Source of the DNA: Owenia fusiformis
Lineage: Eukaryota; Annelida; Polychaeta; Sabellida; Oweniidae
Assembly: GCA_903813345.2 (NCBI GenBank)
Contig: CAIIXF020000012.1
Coordinates: 32,680,501 to 32,744,500, forward strand
Length of the DNA: 64,000 nt
Direction: 5' to 3'
In this document: positions 34,801 to 45,726 of the stretch, in pieces
Layout: every line of letters starts with the position of its first letter
Position numbering within the stretch: position 1 is the stretch's first letter
Made by a program: the position numbers and the translations under genes
Notes under the pieces: generated by a model
What the model was told of the DNA's origin: nothing
Database searches by the model: none
Seen by the model: the letters and a program-made list of their open reading frames with translations, nothing else

Positions 34801-37800
34801 ACCCCTAGGGACCCTAGACTTCGCGAAGCCTGTATGCATACGTTTTGGAGACATTGAAACTTTTTGACGGGTTCTGGTTTGTCTAGTGACAGGTCTACCC
34901 CTTCCCATTGAACCCCTTGCAAACCCTGTTGACTCCCTTGGCATTTTTTTGGTGCAATTACTTTGAGACTTTACCCAAGAGAAGGTGTCTGAGTGTGAAT
35001 CTGATCCAGAGGCTGGGCCTTCTGTGAATGCATGTCTAATTAGTTCATGTTCACTCAAATAACCATGGCTCTGAGACCTTTTCCTGGGATTTAGAGAGTC
35101 AGAATTATTGGGACGCTGCTTAATTGGAGATTGTGAAGGAGTATAAAATTTTGCCCGCTTACTTCCACTATAAGCAGAGGAACTCTCATGGCTTTTAGAC
35201 CTTCCACCAACAAGTGAATTGTGATGTAAGGGCAAACTAGGTCCAGTAAAAGTCATTTTATCAGGGACTGGTGTAATGCGATTGGTTTGTGTACTACTGT
35301 AGAGATGCTGAGGTGTCTTGACATCAACTCGCTCCTCAGTTTTTAGGTCATCAGATAAAGAGAGCCTTTTAAATTTGCGAACCAATGAAGGATCATGATA
35401 AATAGGAGGAGATTGGTCCCTGTATTTCAGTTCATACTTGGGCCTTACAGATGGTTGGAAAGAGGACTCTTTTGCTGGTTTTCTATCTACATGCAAATAT
35501 GGATGCAAAACCTGTCGTTCAGTAGAGAATGCAGTTTCATTAGTGGGAAAAGACTTCTGAAAAGTTGTTTTAGCAGATTTCCCACCATATGCTCCCATCA
35601 TGGCATTCCTCTCTGAGGAGCCTGGTGAGCATGGTGTTTGGGTGTCAAATACCCCCGTATCTATTACTAGCTTTTTTTTCAACAACAGGCTCCATTTTCT
35701 CCTGTTTAATAGTTTTGAACAAGGGATTGAATGATGAATTCTTGGGGGGAGGTCTAGGTGTATCCATATGCATTCTTGGGATTCTAGTCAATTTGAAGGG
35801 TGGGGACAGTTTAAAGGGAGATAGTTTCCTCGCTGGAGGTGGTGGTGTAGTTGATGAAAACCCTAATGGTAATGTGTCAGCCTGGGCTAGTTTTAACTCT
35901 TGTTCATTAAGATTTTGATGGCCCAAAGCTACCTCAGAATCATCAAACCACTCAGGTATAATAGGCTCAGAAGCAGCTGTATGTGATTTTTTACTTGACA
36001 GTGTTTTTGCATTACTTTCTGATTCTGAAGTGGGCAATGGCATGTGTTTTGCCGCATGGTAGGGGTCTGATGTAACAGACATCATGTGTATTTGTGTGAA
36101 TGTTCAAATAAATTGATGAAACAGTGTTGGTATGTAAGAGACTCAGTATACACAAAATCAATATCCAAAATCAAATATGATAAAATCCACTGCGCGAGTC
36201 AATACATAAAGTATCTAGACCCCAGCCGCTGGCACCATCTGTGGCAACCCAGTATAAGGTAGCGTGGTTCCGGGTTACCCAGTAACAAAGATTTGGATCC
36301 TTTAATGTTTGATATTGACTGTATGTGTGTGTATTGCGTATATTTTAAAGAGTTTTAGGGAAAATGGTCACAATATCCGATCTGGAATAGTCTTTGAGAG
36401 TTAATGGGATTAATAGATAGCTTTTATTGAATTCTAAGGGTAGAGAAGCAGTAGAGATATTGAAGTATAATAATGGATGGGAGTCACATAAAAAAAATGG
36501 GTGTTTTAATTCTCAATATGGGGTCTCAACACTATTTCTATTCACACTCACTGTACACAATCACTCAACACAATAGAGAATGTAATGGGAAATTATATAA
36601 AATGAATATAATTCAACTCTATTTCTGTTTTTAATACAAAAACACTTGGTAAATATATTATATTTCTACTCTCTAGTTCTGACGTAAGGCTCTGGGGTAC
36701 ATTTCCATCAGTTAAATAAACACGTGCATTTCAGAGTACCTTAAAACTGTAAAAGCTTGAATGCGATAGATATATATGTATATATATTAAATATGTAACT
36801 TGTACTGTCAATTCTGCCTGCCAGTGTTTATCACTAATAACACTCCACTATTTAATGACCGGGGCAATCATGGGATTGTCCTACAAAATCTATTTCTGCG
36901 AAACAGACAGGGCAACATGTATCATCCAATTTCCATGCATCAATACAATGAGTACAGGCATTTATCTCCTGTTCGGGATAATGATCATGATCTAATGTTT
37001 TCAGGAGATATTTACATGTAATACAGATGAAGTGGCCACATGGAAGTTGACTAAGACCAGGGGTTTGATTAGCACAATGAAAACAAAAAGGTGGTCGGAT
37101 AGTCATTGTGTAGCAAATTGGACAAAAACTTATGAAAGTAATGTAAAACTCCAAATAGAATCTACTCACAGTAATTACAAAAGCACACAAATATAAAGTG
37201 CTGTGAGGCTTTAATTTAGCAAATTAATACCTACACTGGCTATGTTCAGTTCCCTGGGACTCAAAAAAGTAGCAGCAAATTAATTGCCTTGCTTACTCAA
37301 AATCAAACCCTCCCCGGGGGGATGTTTTGAATAATTAGGTAATGTAGTGAAAATAACAATTGCTAGATTCCCTAAGAATTTCCAATTTAAGTGTAATCAA
37401 TCTCAAGAAAAGTAAATAAAATATGCCCAGTGAAATCGATTGAGCGCTCAAAAGTCGATTATTGCTGTGAAGCTGTTTGACAACTGAAAAATCGTCACTA
37501 GTCCATATCTGATGATACTAACCAGGTGCATCACAAACCCTTCGGAGTATCAGCAAATTTGATGATTGCCTTTGAAAAACTCCAAATCAACTCGTCTCGG
37601 GAAATATAAAGAATAGATTGTGTAATAAAACTACATGTATAAGCTGTGGAACGAATAGCCAATGTTGCTCAAAAGTTTGCAGTTTGCAATGTAATTCTCA
37701 TTCAAAAAGTGAATATGTTAGTGGCACAAATAATTGACACTGGCAAGCAGAAAACACTCCCAAGCTACCTATTATACTGCCCTTTAAATAAGATAAAATC

Positions 37801-39971
37801 TGAAATACCACGTTGACAACTTGCTTTAAATGTATAATTATTTTCACAAATCAGAAATGCTTTAAATTAAGCCAAAGCAAAATCACAGTCAGCTCTATAG
37901 AACTATGAATTTAGAATATAAGTTATCAAAGATACTTGTTTGAAGTGAAAACGAACAGAAATTGACTCACGCGTCAATACAACAGTTCGGAAAATGTCAA
38001 AAGTATCTTACATAGATAAGATTAAATCAATTACAAAACAATTCAGCAAATGAAAAGCAAATTGTCAACTTCACGTGTATCTGAAATTCAACTGATGAGT
38101 TAAATTGCCATTACCTTGAGCAACTGAGTTTGAAGCCCATCCATTGCTACCCCTATGGTGCGGAAACGATATATCCAGTTATTATATCCAATTATATGCA
38201 GTTATATCCAATTATATCCAATTATACAGTTATTCTTCGATCGCTGTCTTTGAAACCCGGAGATTCGGAAAATGCGACTTCTTTACTCGAAAGTAAAAAT
38301 CAGAACTACCTTAGACAACTTACCGCTGCTTACCCTTTACCTTAAAATTACAAGTCGAGAAAATAGTTCCATGAAAAATCTTAAAAGATCAAGTCTAATG
38401 ACTTGAATTAAGTGATTATAGAGATTAAAATACACAATATATGTGTAAAAAGTAAAGATTATGAGTAAAAATGTGACCGAAATGAGCCAAGTATGGAACT
38501 AACTTCCGGACTTGAATGAACGGGGTAAACCAAAATGGCGACAAGTTTGAAAAATATTTAAAAATTAAAATTTGACAAAGTTCGCTTCAAACTCAGCTGT
38601 GATAGCGATATCCATCTAATCAGGTAGGCTTAAAGAGAAACAATATGACGATCTTCCCACACAATTGCCAAAAATATATAATATTAACTGGAAGGTCGTC
38701 AAAGTTGTTAGAAACATTTCGAGATTTTCTCTTCTCAAAAATATACCTATTCGCAGATAAAATGAACCAGCACAATCGTGTACTGACGTAAAGAGTCAAT
38801 CATGCTTCTTGTTTTTAATGATGTTTTCGAAATGACTCACATTGTCGCAAAAATGAGTTGATATCAAAATTTTTTTGAAAATGTGTATAGATCAGATCTG
38901 CCTTTCAGTTGAAAAAATCAAAATAATGCACAATATACATAAAAAATAGTTTTTCTCACATATATCCTTTTATTCAACATTAAGGTAATACTTGGGTTCA
39001 GGAAATTACGTCCCTCCTAGTGCATAAGGACAACATCGAAGAAGCGACCAAGTCCCCTTTGATCGAACGAGTGCCCTTCCTAGACGCCCTTCCCGTAGAA
39101 CAGATTAGAAACATTGACAAATTGCCCAATCCTCGGCTGATGAAGACTCATCTTCCTTTGCACATGATACCGGAGAATTTCGGGAAAATCATATATTGTG
39201 TCCGGAATCCGAAAGATGTTGTCGTCTCCTATTTTCACTTTCACAGAATGACGGAATGTAAGTGCAGTTTAACAAGAGAGGGGGGGGGGTGACTAATGAG
39301 AAATAATATATTTTATCATTTAAATGATGATATTACTAAATTATGAAGATTCAGAATAATAGTCAATCCAAAAAGGTATAAGTGTACTTTTCTAAGTTGG
39401 GTTATAGCTATTGGGAACTAACTCTGCAGAGGAGGAGAGGAATGGAGAGGGGTGAAAGAGGCCATTTATAAATTGACTGAAACATTCTATCACACAATTA
39501 GACTTACATTATGACTTTTTTGTAGTACTTGGATTTTATACCGGAACATGGGACAATTTTCTCGATATGTTCATGAAAGGAAACATTATCTATGGCAACT
39601 ACATGGAGCATGTTATGGAGTACTACAATGCAAGTAAAACGAATGACAACATTCTTATCGTTGCATACGAAGATGTGAAGAAACATCCAGAAAAACAAAT
39701 ACGTCGCTTAGCAAAATTTCTTGGTACGCAACTTTCCGATGCTGAGATGGAAGAGATCTTGGGTTATACTACTTTCGAGGTGATGTCCAAAAATCCAAAC
39801 ACAAATCACGAAGGTAGTCCATTCTTTGACTTCACAAGATCTAAATTTATGAGGAAGGGAATCGTCGGTGATTGGAAAAACCATTTTACGGTGGCTCAAA
39901 GTGAAATGTTTGACGTTTGGATCGAGGAACACATAAAACAAAGTGATATCAAATTCTGTTACGAGCTCTAG
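22848..39971 (+). CDS. Cytosolic sulfotransferase (SULT family)
   Basis: Three exons, 22848-23031, 38985-39257 and 39526-39971, in matching phases (1, then 1) give 903 bases, 300 residues plus stop, the normal SULT length. The enzyme moves sulfate from PAPS to an alcohol, phenol or amine in the cytosol. Visible: the 5'-phosphosulfate loop YCKTGNTW with Lys60, split by intron 1; catalytic His117 in RLMKTHLP; the 3'-phosphate site [12 protein letters not shown] with Arg135 and Ser143; and the C-terminal [16 protein letters not shown]. The loop proline usual in YPKSGTTW is Cys here. Intron 1 is about 15.95 kb because a Ty3/Gypsy element sits in it antisense. The reading frame itself is undamaged. 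Substrate unknown. Confidence 0.92.
23041..23160 (+). mobile_element. tRNA-derived SINE-like element, short copy
   Basis: Begins GTAATGACC and ends GGTCGTTAC, imperfect inverted ends. It contains the Pol III B box GGTTCGATTCC at 23096-23106. The A-box part present in the copy at 54860-55058 is deleted. It starts only 9 bases after the SULT exon 1 splice donor. Confidence 0.65.
23281..23371. repeat. Two hairpins next to the LTR boundary
   Basis: GAACGGGTCGTTCTT pairs with AAGAACGACCTGCTCC around an AT-rich centre (23281-23343). GACCTGCTCCT also pairs with AGGAGTAGGTC (23331-23368). The LTR begins at 23372. Confidence 0.55.
23982..24320 (-). mobile_element. RING-finger reading frame in the left LTR
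   Basis: Same frame as in the right LTR (36852-37190), part of the same Gypsy element and equally open here. See that entry for the motif. Confidence 0.6.
25573..26682 (+). mobile_element. Mariner-like (Tc1/mariner) element, internally deleted
   Basis: Terminal repeats CGAGGGGTGATTCAAAAGTA and complement, flanked by TA (25571-25572 and 26683-26684). The other LTR has the empty site (one TA), which proves the insertion. 1,110 bases. From about 26015 to 26326 it encodes the transposase C-terminus: [21 protein letters not shown], with the Asp that in mariners is the third catalytic residue, then LGGEYIED at the end. The N-terminal DNA-binding part and the first two catalytic Asp are missing, so it is non-autonomous. 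Confidence 0.9.
26945..27541 (-). mobile_element. Gypsy element: non-coding stretch with 77-bp duplication
   Basis: Lies between the 3' LTR and the extra coding region. Positions 27388-27464 and 27465-27541 are imperfect direct repeats sharing GTCCATGTTGCAC and TATAAACTGTAA. Includes the purine tract next to the LTR. Confidence 0.6.
27540..29027 (-). mobile_element. Gypsy element: extra region with C2H2 zinc fingers and PLDLS
   Basis: Placed after pol, where envelope genes sit in some relatives, but the content is not envelope-like: no signal peptide and no membrane segment. Near the start it encodes zinc fingers, two clear C2H2 units ([20 protein letters not shown] with its His pair, and FHCDQCDFV with its His pair) and a degenerate one before them. 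A Ser/Thr/Pro-rich stretch follows, then a Lys-rich basic stretch ([16 protein letters not shown]), and near the end [15 protein letters not shown] fits the known CtBP co-repressor docking motif PxDLS. The role is unknown; a nuclear DNA-binding regulator is an inference. It appears broken. Confidence 0.6.
29309..33652 (-). mobile_element. Gypsy element: pol region (PR, RT, RNase H, IN)
   Basis: Family landmarks in order: aspartic protease [12 protein letters not shown]; reverse transcriptase with [10 protein letters not shown] and the catalytic box [12 protein letters not shown]; RNase H starting [12 protein letters not shown]; integrase with its His/Cys zinc domain ([17 protein letters not shown], then ECQECQRRK); the catalytic core [20 protein letters not shown] and [14 protein letters not shown]; and a C-terminal GPY-type module [10 protein letters not shown]. 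No chromodomain is seen. Gag and pol frames overlap by about 40 bases in different registers, as in many Metaviridae that use programmed frameshifting. This is a fossil copy. Confidence 0.9.
33610..36085 (-). mobile_element. Gypsy element: gag region
   Basis: A long Ser/Lys-rich N-terminal part (unusually long for Gypsy gag) precedes a capsid-like helical segment (around [19 protein letters not shown] and [20 protein letters not shown]). It ends with two zinc knuckles, [14 protein letters not shown] and [13 protein letters not shown]. The knuckles bind nucleic acid in this family. Confidence 0.8.
36240..38701 (-). repeat. 5' LTR of the Gypsy element (right copy)
   Basis: 2,462 bases, TG...CA, unusually long for the family. 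It still has the empty mariner site near 38440. It contains the RING-finger reading frame at 36852-37190. Confidence 0.93.
36852..37190 (-). mobile_element. RING-finger reading frame in the right LTR
   Basis: An open frame in the element's own sense direction, up to 112 residues; a later Met gives 84. Cysteines and histidine fit a C3HC4 RING: CFHC, then CGHFICITC 11 residues on, and CPVC near the end (Cys36, 39, 51, His53, Cys56, 59, 93, 96). Known RING domains bind two zinc ions and often act as ubiquitin ligases; that function is not shown here. It is present and open in both LTRs, but since they are young, this alone does not prove selection. Confidence 0.6.
38702..38984. other. End of SULT intron 1
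   Basis: Original intron sequence to the right of the LTR element, ending in the acceptor TTCAACATTAAG before exon 2. No other feature seen. Confidence 0.5.
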
Positions 39972-40236
39972 TCTAACAGATAATCAGAAGCGCAATATTT
40001 CCTTTTCTGCTTTGTGCCACTCTGATATTGTTTCGTTAATGTGATTTTATTTTCCCTTTTCAAAAATGTTCATCCAGGGCCACTTTTGATCTATCATTTG
40101 CTGAAATAGGAACACTGTGACATAGGTAGGTACATAGGGATATTGTAATAGGGACAATGTAAAGGAAATGATAGTACCTGAGAAATACGATTCAAATTTT
40201 GTATGAGTGCCTTTCAAGAACCGAATTTATATCACC

Positions 40237-40242
40237 AATAAA
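40237..40242 (+). terminator. Candidate poly(A) signal of the SULT gene
   Basis: AATAAA about 265 bases after the SULT stop codon, the first on this strand. Confidence 0.45.
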
Positions 40243-41519
40243 CTGAATTCGGTGTGAATGTGAAGTATTTGAATGTCCAGGTCTGTGGCCAGGGGAGGGA
40301 GTTTAAATGAGTTTGTACCCAAATTGTCACATTTGATTCCTCTAAAATTTCTTAAAAACGAATCCCCCAGTCTCCGGATGATGTCTTATATATACATATT
40401 AAACAGCTGAACTAGTCTGTTTAGATTAAAAATTGATTGTTGAATCAGAAATAAGCCAGCATTTAAATCAAAATGAAAAACATGTTATGTATCATCGTCG
40501 TATTTTCATCCTATTAAATAATTATACCAGTATTTTGACACAGTGCATTAAAATGAAAATGTTATTGCCAAAACATTCACCTCCATCTGATTATTAGCCT
40601 ATAGATATATTGCTGCGGGAGTTTAGAATAAGCTTAGAGTACACACAGGCATACTCTGGAAAAAATTCAGAGTTCAAAACATGAAAATAGAAATCCTGTA
40701 ATTCAGTTAATTCCGATTAATTTAATGCTATCTATAGTAGTAAGAACTAAGAACATTCTTTGTGTTCAGAATTTTCCATGGGCAAACTTTTGTTTGAAAT
40801 AGTCGACTTATAGAGTTCCATTTGTTCTCACGTATGAGTTTCATCTCCAGGTTTTAACAAGCAGACACTCGGTCCATTTGCAGTATTTCGTTCAGTGTGA
40901 TCTGATCGTAGTATCAAGCAAATTTTCATAGATTTCAACTATACGTCTAGATATTTCGCCAGTTTTTACACCAATTACAACCTTCCATCGCTACGTCTTA
41001 ATTTTGGGCATTTAACGCAGCAGTTTTGAAATCATCCGCATATCTAAAGGGGTTAGGGGAAAGCCCCAGAGCTTTAGCGATGACTGACATAATACGTCTC
41101 TTGCGTAGGTACCACCTTCATTTGCGAAAATTACGTTTGAAAAAACGGTGTAGTGTGAGACTCACAAGCCTTATTTTCAAACACCTGGTTGGTTTGTATT
41201 CCATTTATTGACACGAATTCGAAAATCACGCCATGTTTTGCATCGGCTAAAAATATTGACAAATGAATAATTACTCTGGTCAGTTAATCATTTGTTCTGT
41301 TATTATTCATTTATACGTATATACGGGTTTGCAGTCAGATATACCAAAATACATGTATGATTCATTCTCACGTATTTTACAATTGAGGGCTTAGCCAGTA
41401 TCTAAAATTAGAGATTGTTATTTGATGGACCACAATCTCCAATTATTTGAACTTTCATTTTTATGTTTTAATTCCGCCATTGTGAAGTCATCATACTACG
41501 GATCTATGATAGTGGATAT
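40243..41519. other. Intergenic sequence after SULT
   Basis: No gene recognised. A scrap near 40272 (GTCTGTGGCCAGGGG) recalls the CAGGCCCGTAGCC MITE. The rest is AT-rich and without signal. Confidence 0.45.
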
Positions 41520-41685
41520 ACAAACTGACTGGGCGGTCAAGCCGGTGAAATAATTTTTTCGGTCTTAACAGTTGTTAGGAAACCAGAACGCAGAGGGATC
41601 TACAAACTGACTGGGTGGGCAAGCCGGTGAAATTTTTTTTTCGGTCTTAACAGCAGGTGTTAGGAGACCAGAACGCAGAGGGATT
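41520..41685. repeat. Tandem duplication, two ~82-bp units
   Basis: ACAAACTGACTGGG, AAGCCGGTGAAAT, TCGGTCTTAACAG and CCAGAACGCAGAGGGAT occur in the same order from 41520 and again from 41602, with small differences. Confidence 0.85.
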
Positions 41686-41995
41686 TTAATCAAGATAACC
41701 CATTCGCTAAGTACTAATGCCTGGTAATTAATCATATACTAATTACATAAACAACTTATTCTTTAAATCACAGACAAGTCAAGATCCTTTTAATTTGTAC
41801 CAAAAAAGTTGCTTTTGGTTGAGTATACATGACTTGAAGTTGAATTCTTAAATTATGGATTGCTATCTGAGCTTGAGCCTAATGCTAAAAATGAGCTTAA
41901 TAACTAGCCTCCAAGTTCAACTACACTATTATGTATCGTATCGTTGCTCGTATCGTGACCTCCTGAGTATCGAGATACGTATCGTATCGTTTCAT

Positions 41996-44900
41996 AATAG
42001 AGAGGTTTCGCAAAACGTTTTTTAGATCCACGGATCCGTATCCGTAACGTATTTACCAGATTTATGCGTAGTCAGTTCAATTTATACGTGAAATGATACG
42101 GAAAACACGAAAAATGAGGCTTTCGTACGTTGGTCATTTACTTATCCGATTTTACCCTTCGATTATATTGTTTTTAGCTCTAAAGGTATCACTATATGAA
42201 CAAGCACAGTGTGCTGTGTATAATTTGACTAAAATTTGGTGATGAATTTGTTTATTGTTTGAACTAAATCGAGTTTTTCAAATGGTATGTTTAATTCATT
42301 TTACACTGTATGGAATGGTATTGCAATAATTACAGTGTACATATTTCGCACAACGTTTTAGCTACCGGTGTCAAAATCCGTAACGCATCAATGGAGTAAA
42401 AGTGTACTCAATACGTTTGTGATACCAACAGCAATACCGCAAGTACGTAAACTAACACTTTCTGTGCGTTTTGTCTCCGTATCTATTTTGTCCTTCAAAT
42501 TTTGATAAAATGTTCCCTAAATGTATAATTTTAGTAACCAACATATGTTATCATGTGTTTCGTGCTAATTTTGATGAAGTAATAGCCTTATCTGCCGATA
42601 AATTTGATTATAAGCGAGGGGCCTGCAATTTTTACGAATAAAGCTTTAGGCAATTTTGCTAATAGGCAGATGTAAGGTCTATCGTTTCTCGGGTGAATAG
42701 TAATATCGTAGTCAATTTCTCAGGGACATCAAACCAATGGTTAGCAGCTAGGCCACCTGAATATATATTTTGTGCCTTAACTCACGCTCCGAATTTATAA
42801 AGAGCATGGTCTTGGGCTTAGTTTGAGTATAGTAGCTTGGTCCTGACTTGACAATGAATGTGATATTGGGTCTAAAGATGACGCCCCGCATCACTCTTGC
42901 CCGTATCCAGCTTGTGGCAAGGGGGAGCTTTTTGGCTTAAAACTCCAGAAAAGTGTTCAGTATGATTATGTAACAGGTAGAGTATATTTCTTTGATCCTA
43001 TTTTCATTTTGTAAAGACAGGCCTGGCATCCAGATCCTTTAACGGATCTTATCTCTTACATATGAGTCACGATGGGGGCCCCAGATGTTCCCAACTCTTG
43101 GGTAGTGGTCCATGATGTGTTCTTCATTAGCAGCCTTGTGATAATAGGGAAGGGGGGGGGGTTGTAATTCAAGTACATATTCGGTAGATATTGGATTGTC
43201 CCCGATTGTTTTGTGCGATTGTCTCCAGTTGGAATAACTTAGTTGAGTAAATCGGTATCAACGTTTCGTTGTGGTTTTTTGGTTGTGCCTGATTGTGTTT
43301 TGATGGGTTGAGTAAATCGATTGAGTATTTGGTTAAGCATGGTTGTGTAATGGTGGGTTAGTGTCAAGTAGGTATAGGTTTTGCCGAATTGTGTTGTGTA
43401 CGTTTGAGACTCGGTTCTCTTTTGATGGTTGTTAGTCTGGTGATTTAGTATCGGGTTGTGTCCCATTGTGTTATGTTAATCTTATAATGGGTTGTTTTCT
43501 CTTGTGAATATGTTATGTTGGTTGGCTAGCTGGTTGTGGCTAGTCGGGTGAGGTATCTTGTTGTGTCTGATTGTGTTGTGTGATTGGTCTTGTCTCCAAT
43601 TGAGTTAAGTTAGTTGTGTATCTCGGTATTACAATTTTAATGTGTTTTTTGCCTGTGCCTGATTTTGTTTTGATTGTTTTGTTTTGGTTTTTGAAAAATT
43701 GTGTTGTGTTACTTGAACAATGGGCTGTGTTTGCTTTTGTTGGTTTACCATTGGGTTGTGCCAAATTGTGTGGTGATAATTACACAGTTCGATGTGGTTT
43801 CATGGTTGTTAGTTCAGTTGTGTTTTATTGGTTGTGCCTGATTGTGTTTTTATTGTTTAGTGTTGGATTGTGCACAATTGGTTGCGTTTGTCTTTGTTGT
43901 CTTATTATTGGGTTGTGACATATTGTGTTAATCTGACAGTTGGTTGTGTTTTGGTGGTTGTAAGTCAGGTTGCGCTATGCTGGCTTTGGTGCTGGGTTAT
44001 GCTCTGTTGCGTTCTGTGTATTTTGATACTGGGTTATGTTCTATTGTACTGTTGCATGATTGGTGATCAAGGTTGTGTTTGGTTGTAATAGGTTATATAT
44101 GTCGAGTTGTGGGCTGTGTCCGATCAGGTTGTGGTGTTGATATTGGGTTAAGAAACAAATGGCCGGTTTAGGGTATTATGCTGTTGGTTTATCAGTTGAT
44201 TCTGTGTAGACCCCAAATGGGATATAGGGTATTATGATGGAGAGATATTCAACTGGTATGATAGGCGTTAGCTTCGCGTCGTTCTCTGATGAGCTGGTCC
44301 CCTGTTGTTCAATGAATTCAAGAAAAACAATGCGAATTTATCTTTTTGCATAATATATTTTTTGTTGATTTCTCATACAAAACATACTTTTATTGCATAA
44401 ATGATATATTTGTGTCGCTTTCTATGATCAAATATGTTACTTTGCTCCCCTCCTTAGTTTATATGAGGCATGGGTTTTCAACTAAAGCCCATTATGGGGA
44501 AAGGGGGTGGCTTATGTGAAAACGTATGGTTTCCGAATGCCTTGGCCTTGCCCAAGTCGCTATTTTTTACTTATTAGATTTTGAATTATTACCAAAATAT
44601 ACAGCTGCAAAAGCATGAAATTAAAGGTCCATGTGCAGTATGGCAAGTAATTTTAGAAATGTTTACGCATTTTGTGGCATAATGCAGTCACTGCACGTCA
44701 CTTAATGACCACTATTTCAGCCTATCTCTGTTCAAACCCTTAAATATTCCCCCAAAGTATAATTTGACACTGAATTGGTTATTGTAAACCTAGAAATAAT
44801 ATTTTCTGGCCTAAAGGATATTCTTCATTTTGAAATTGATGTCATGAAATTAATAAATGACACCTTAGGAATGAAAGGGTTAATATGTATTTTTGCACTC

Positions 44901-45133
44901 ACCAAAAATACATTTGGAGCTGTGCTTCTGAAAGCTGACACCCCCAATGGTGTTTTGAATGGTATTTGACCCTAGTTTTCACTACTATTAAACACGGATT
45001 GAGATGCGTTTATAATTACGTACTTCAAAAAACGAACTGCGAAACGAAAATTATCGAAATACGTATCCGTAAACGTAATGAGATACGGATGCGGATACGT
45101 TTTAGCTAATTCGTTTTGCGAAACCTCTCTATT
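41996..45133. mobile_element. 3.1-kb DNA transposon with 22-bp TIRs
   Basis: Perfect 22-base inverted ends beginning AATAGAGAGGTTTCGC at 41996 and mirrored at 45112-45133. Subterminal blocks rich in ATCCGTAACG/CGTATCCGTAA occur near both ends. No transposase remnant was recognised, so it looks non-autonomous. Host sequence on both sides carries TATCGT repeats, which hides any target duplication. Confidence 0.75.
43230..44160. repeat. GT-rich degenerate array
   Basis: About 0.9 kb of imperfect repeats of words such as GGTTGTGCCTGATTGTGTT and TTGGGTTGTG, strongly G/T on the + strand and almost free of C. It lies inside the 41996-45133 transposon. Open frames across it are by-products of composition. 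Confidence 0.75.
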
Positions 45134-45726
45134 GTATCGTGGGACCCCTAATTCCAAACCCAAACCGAGACCTACAGTATAGCCAGCCGCGGACCGTGAG
45201 CTATCCTTGGTAGGAATGATCTTGGAACCTAGCTCAGTTCTTCCTAACCTACGTAGTATGACTATATCAAGGGACTCTGGCGTGAACGCATTGCCCCCCA
45301 GATTGTTCCTCAGAATTCCCGCCAATTGATAATTGGGTTGACCATTTTTTGAATAGTACAAATCAGAAAATGTGATCCAGTTAAAAATACCTTTTATAAC
45401 AATAGTGGTACTTATTGCCTTAATTTCTTCGAATTAATGTGACTTCTCGATTTAGGTGGTCAATTTTGATTAGTCAAGACACGAATCAAAGTTCAGGGTT
45501 TGTCAAGGGTTTGGATTGTTGTTGTACTGTTAGCATCAAAACAAGACACCGATGCTGGTGTAATAATGTTATGATTATTCATATTATCAGGTTTATCCAT
45601 TGAACCCCTATTAATAAGTTTTTTAGAATCAAAATAAATTTTCACGCGTTCTTGTGCTTTATAAGCAGTTATTTTCAAGCGCAAACCATTCTCGTCATTA
45701 ATCTGTCGAGAACGCAGACAACAGTC
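45134..45726. other. 5' flank of the secreted-peptide gene
   Basis: Contains an open - strand stretch (45361-45136, RNNLGGNAFTPES and RRLGRTELGSKIIPT) that I do not recognise; it may be a repeat-derived fragment. The presumed promoter of the gene at 45727 must be here, but no clear element is seen. Confidence 0.35.

Larger units (their letters stand above)
23372..38701 (-). mobile_element. Ty3/Gypsy (Metaviridae) LTR retrotransposon, large, young
   Basis: The element is 15.3 kb including a later 1.1-kb mariner insert, and is transcribed on the - strand, opposite to the SULT gene whose intron it occupies. Its 5' LTR is 36240-38701 and its 3' LTR 23372-26944. Order in the direction of transcription: leader, gag region, protease-RT-RNase H-integrase region, an extra zinc-finger region, 3' LTR. 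Just inside the 5' LTR the - strand reads TGGTGCCAGCGGCTGGGG, a likely primer-binding site; I could not assign the tRNA. A purine stretch AAAAGGGA lies just before the 3' LTR. It looks nearly whole, with about three breaks in its reading frames. The two LTRs differ at about a dozen sites by eye, roughly 99.5% identical, so the insertion is recent. No clean target duplication is visible. Confidence 0.92.

Noticed and set aside
43239-44088. Several open frames of 70-100 codons in the GT-rich array
   Set aside because: Stop-poor because of biased composition; the translations are low-complexity with no family signal.
45136-45361. - strand frame with RNNLGGNAFTPES and RRLGRTELGSK
   Set aside because: Looks protein-like, but I recognise no family, there is no clear exon border, and it abuts a transposon end; not enough to call a gene.
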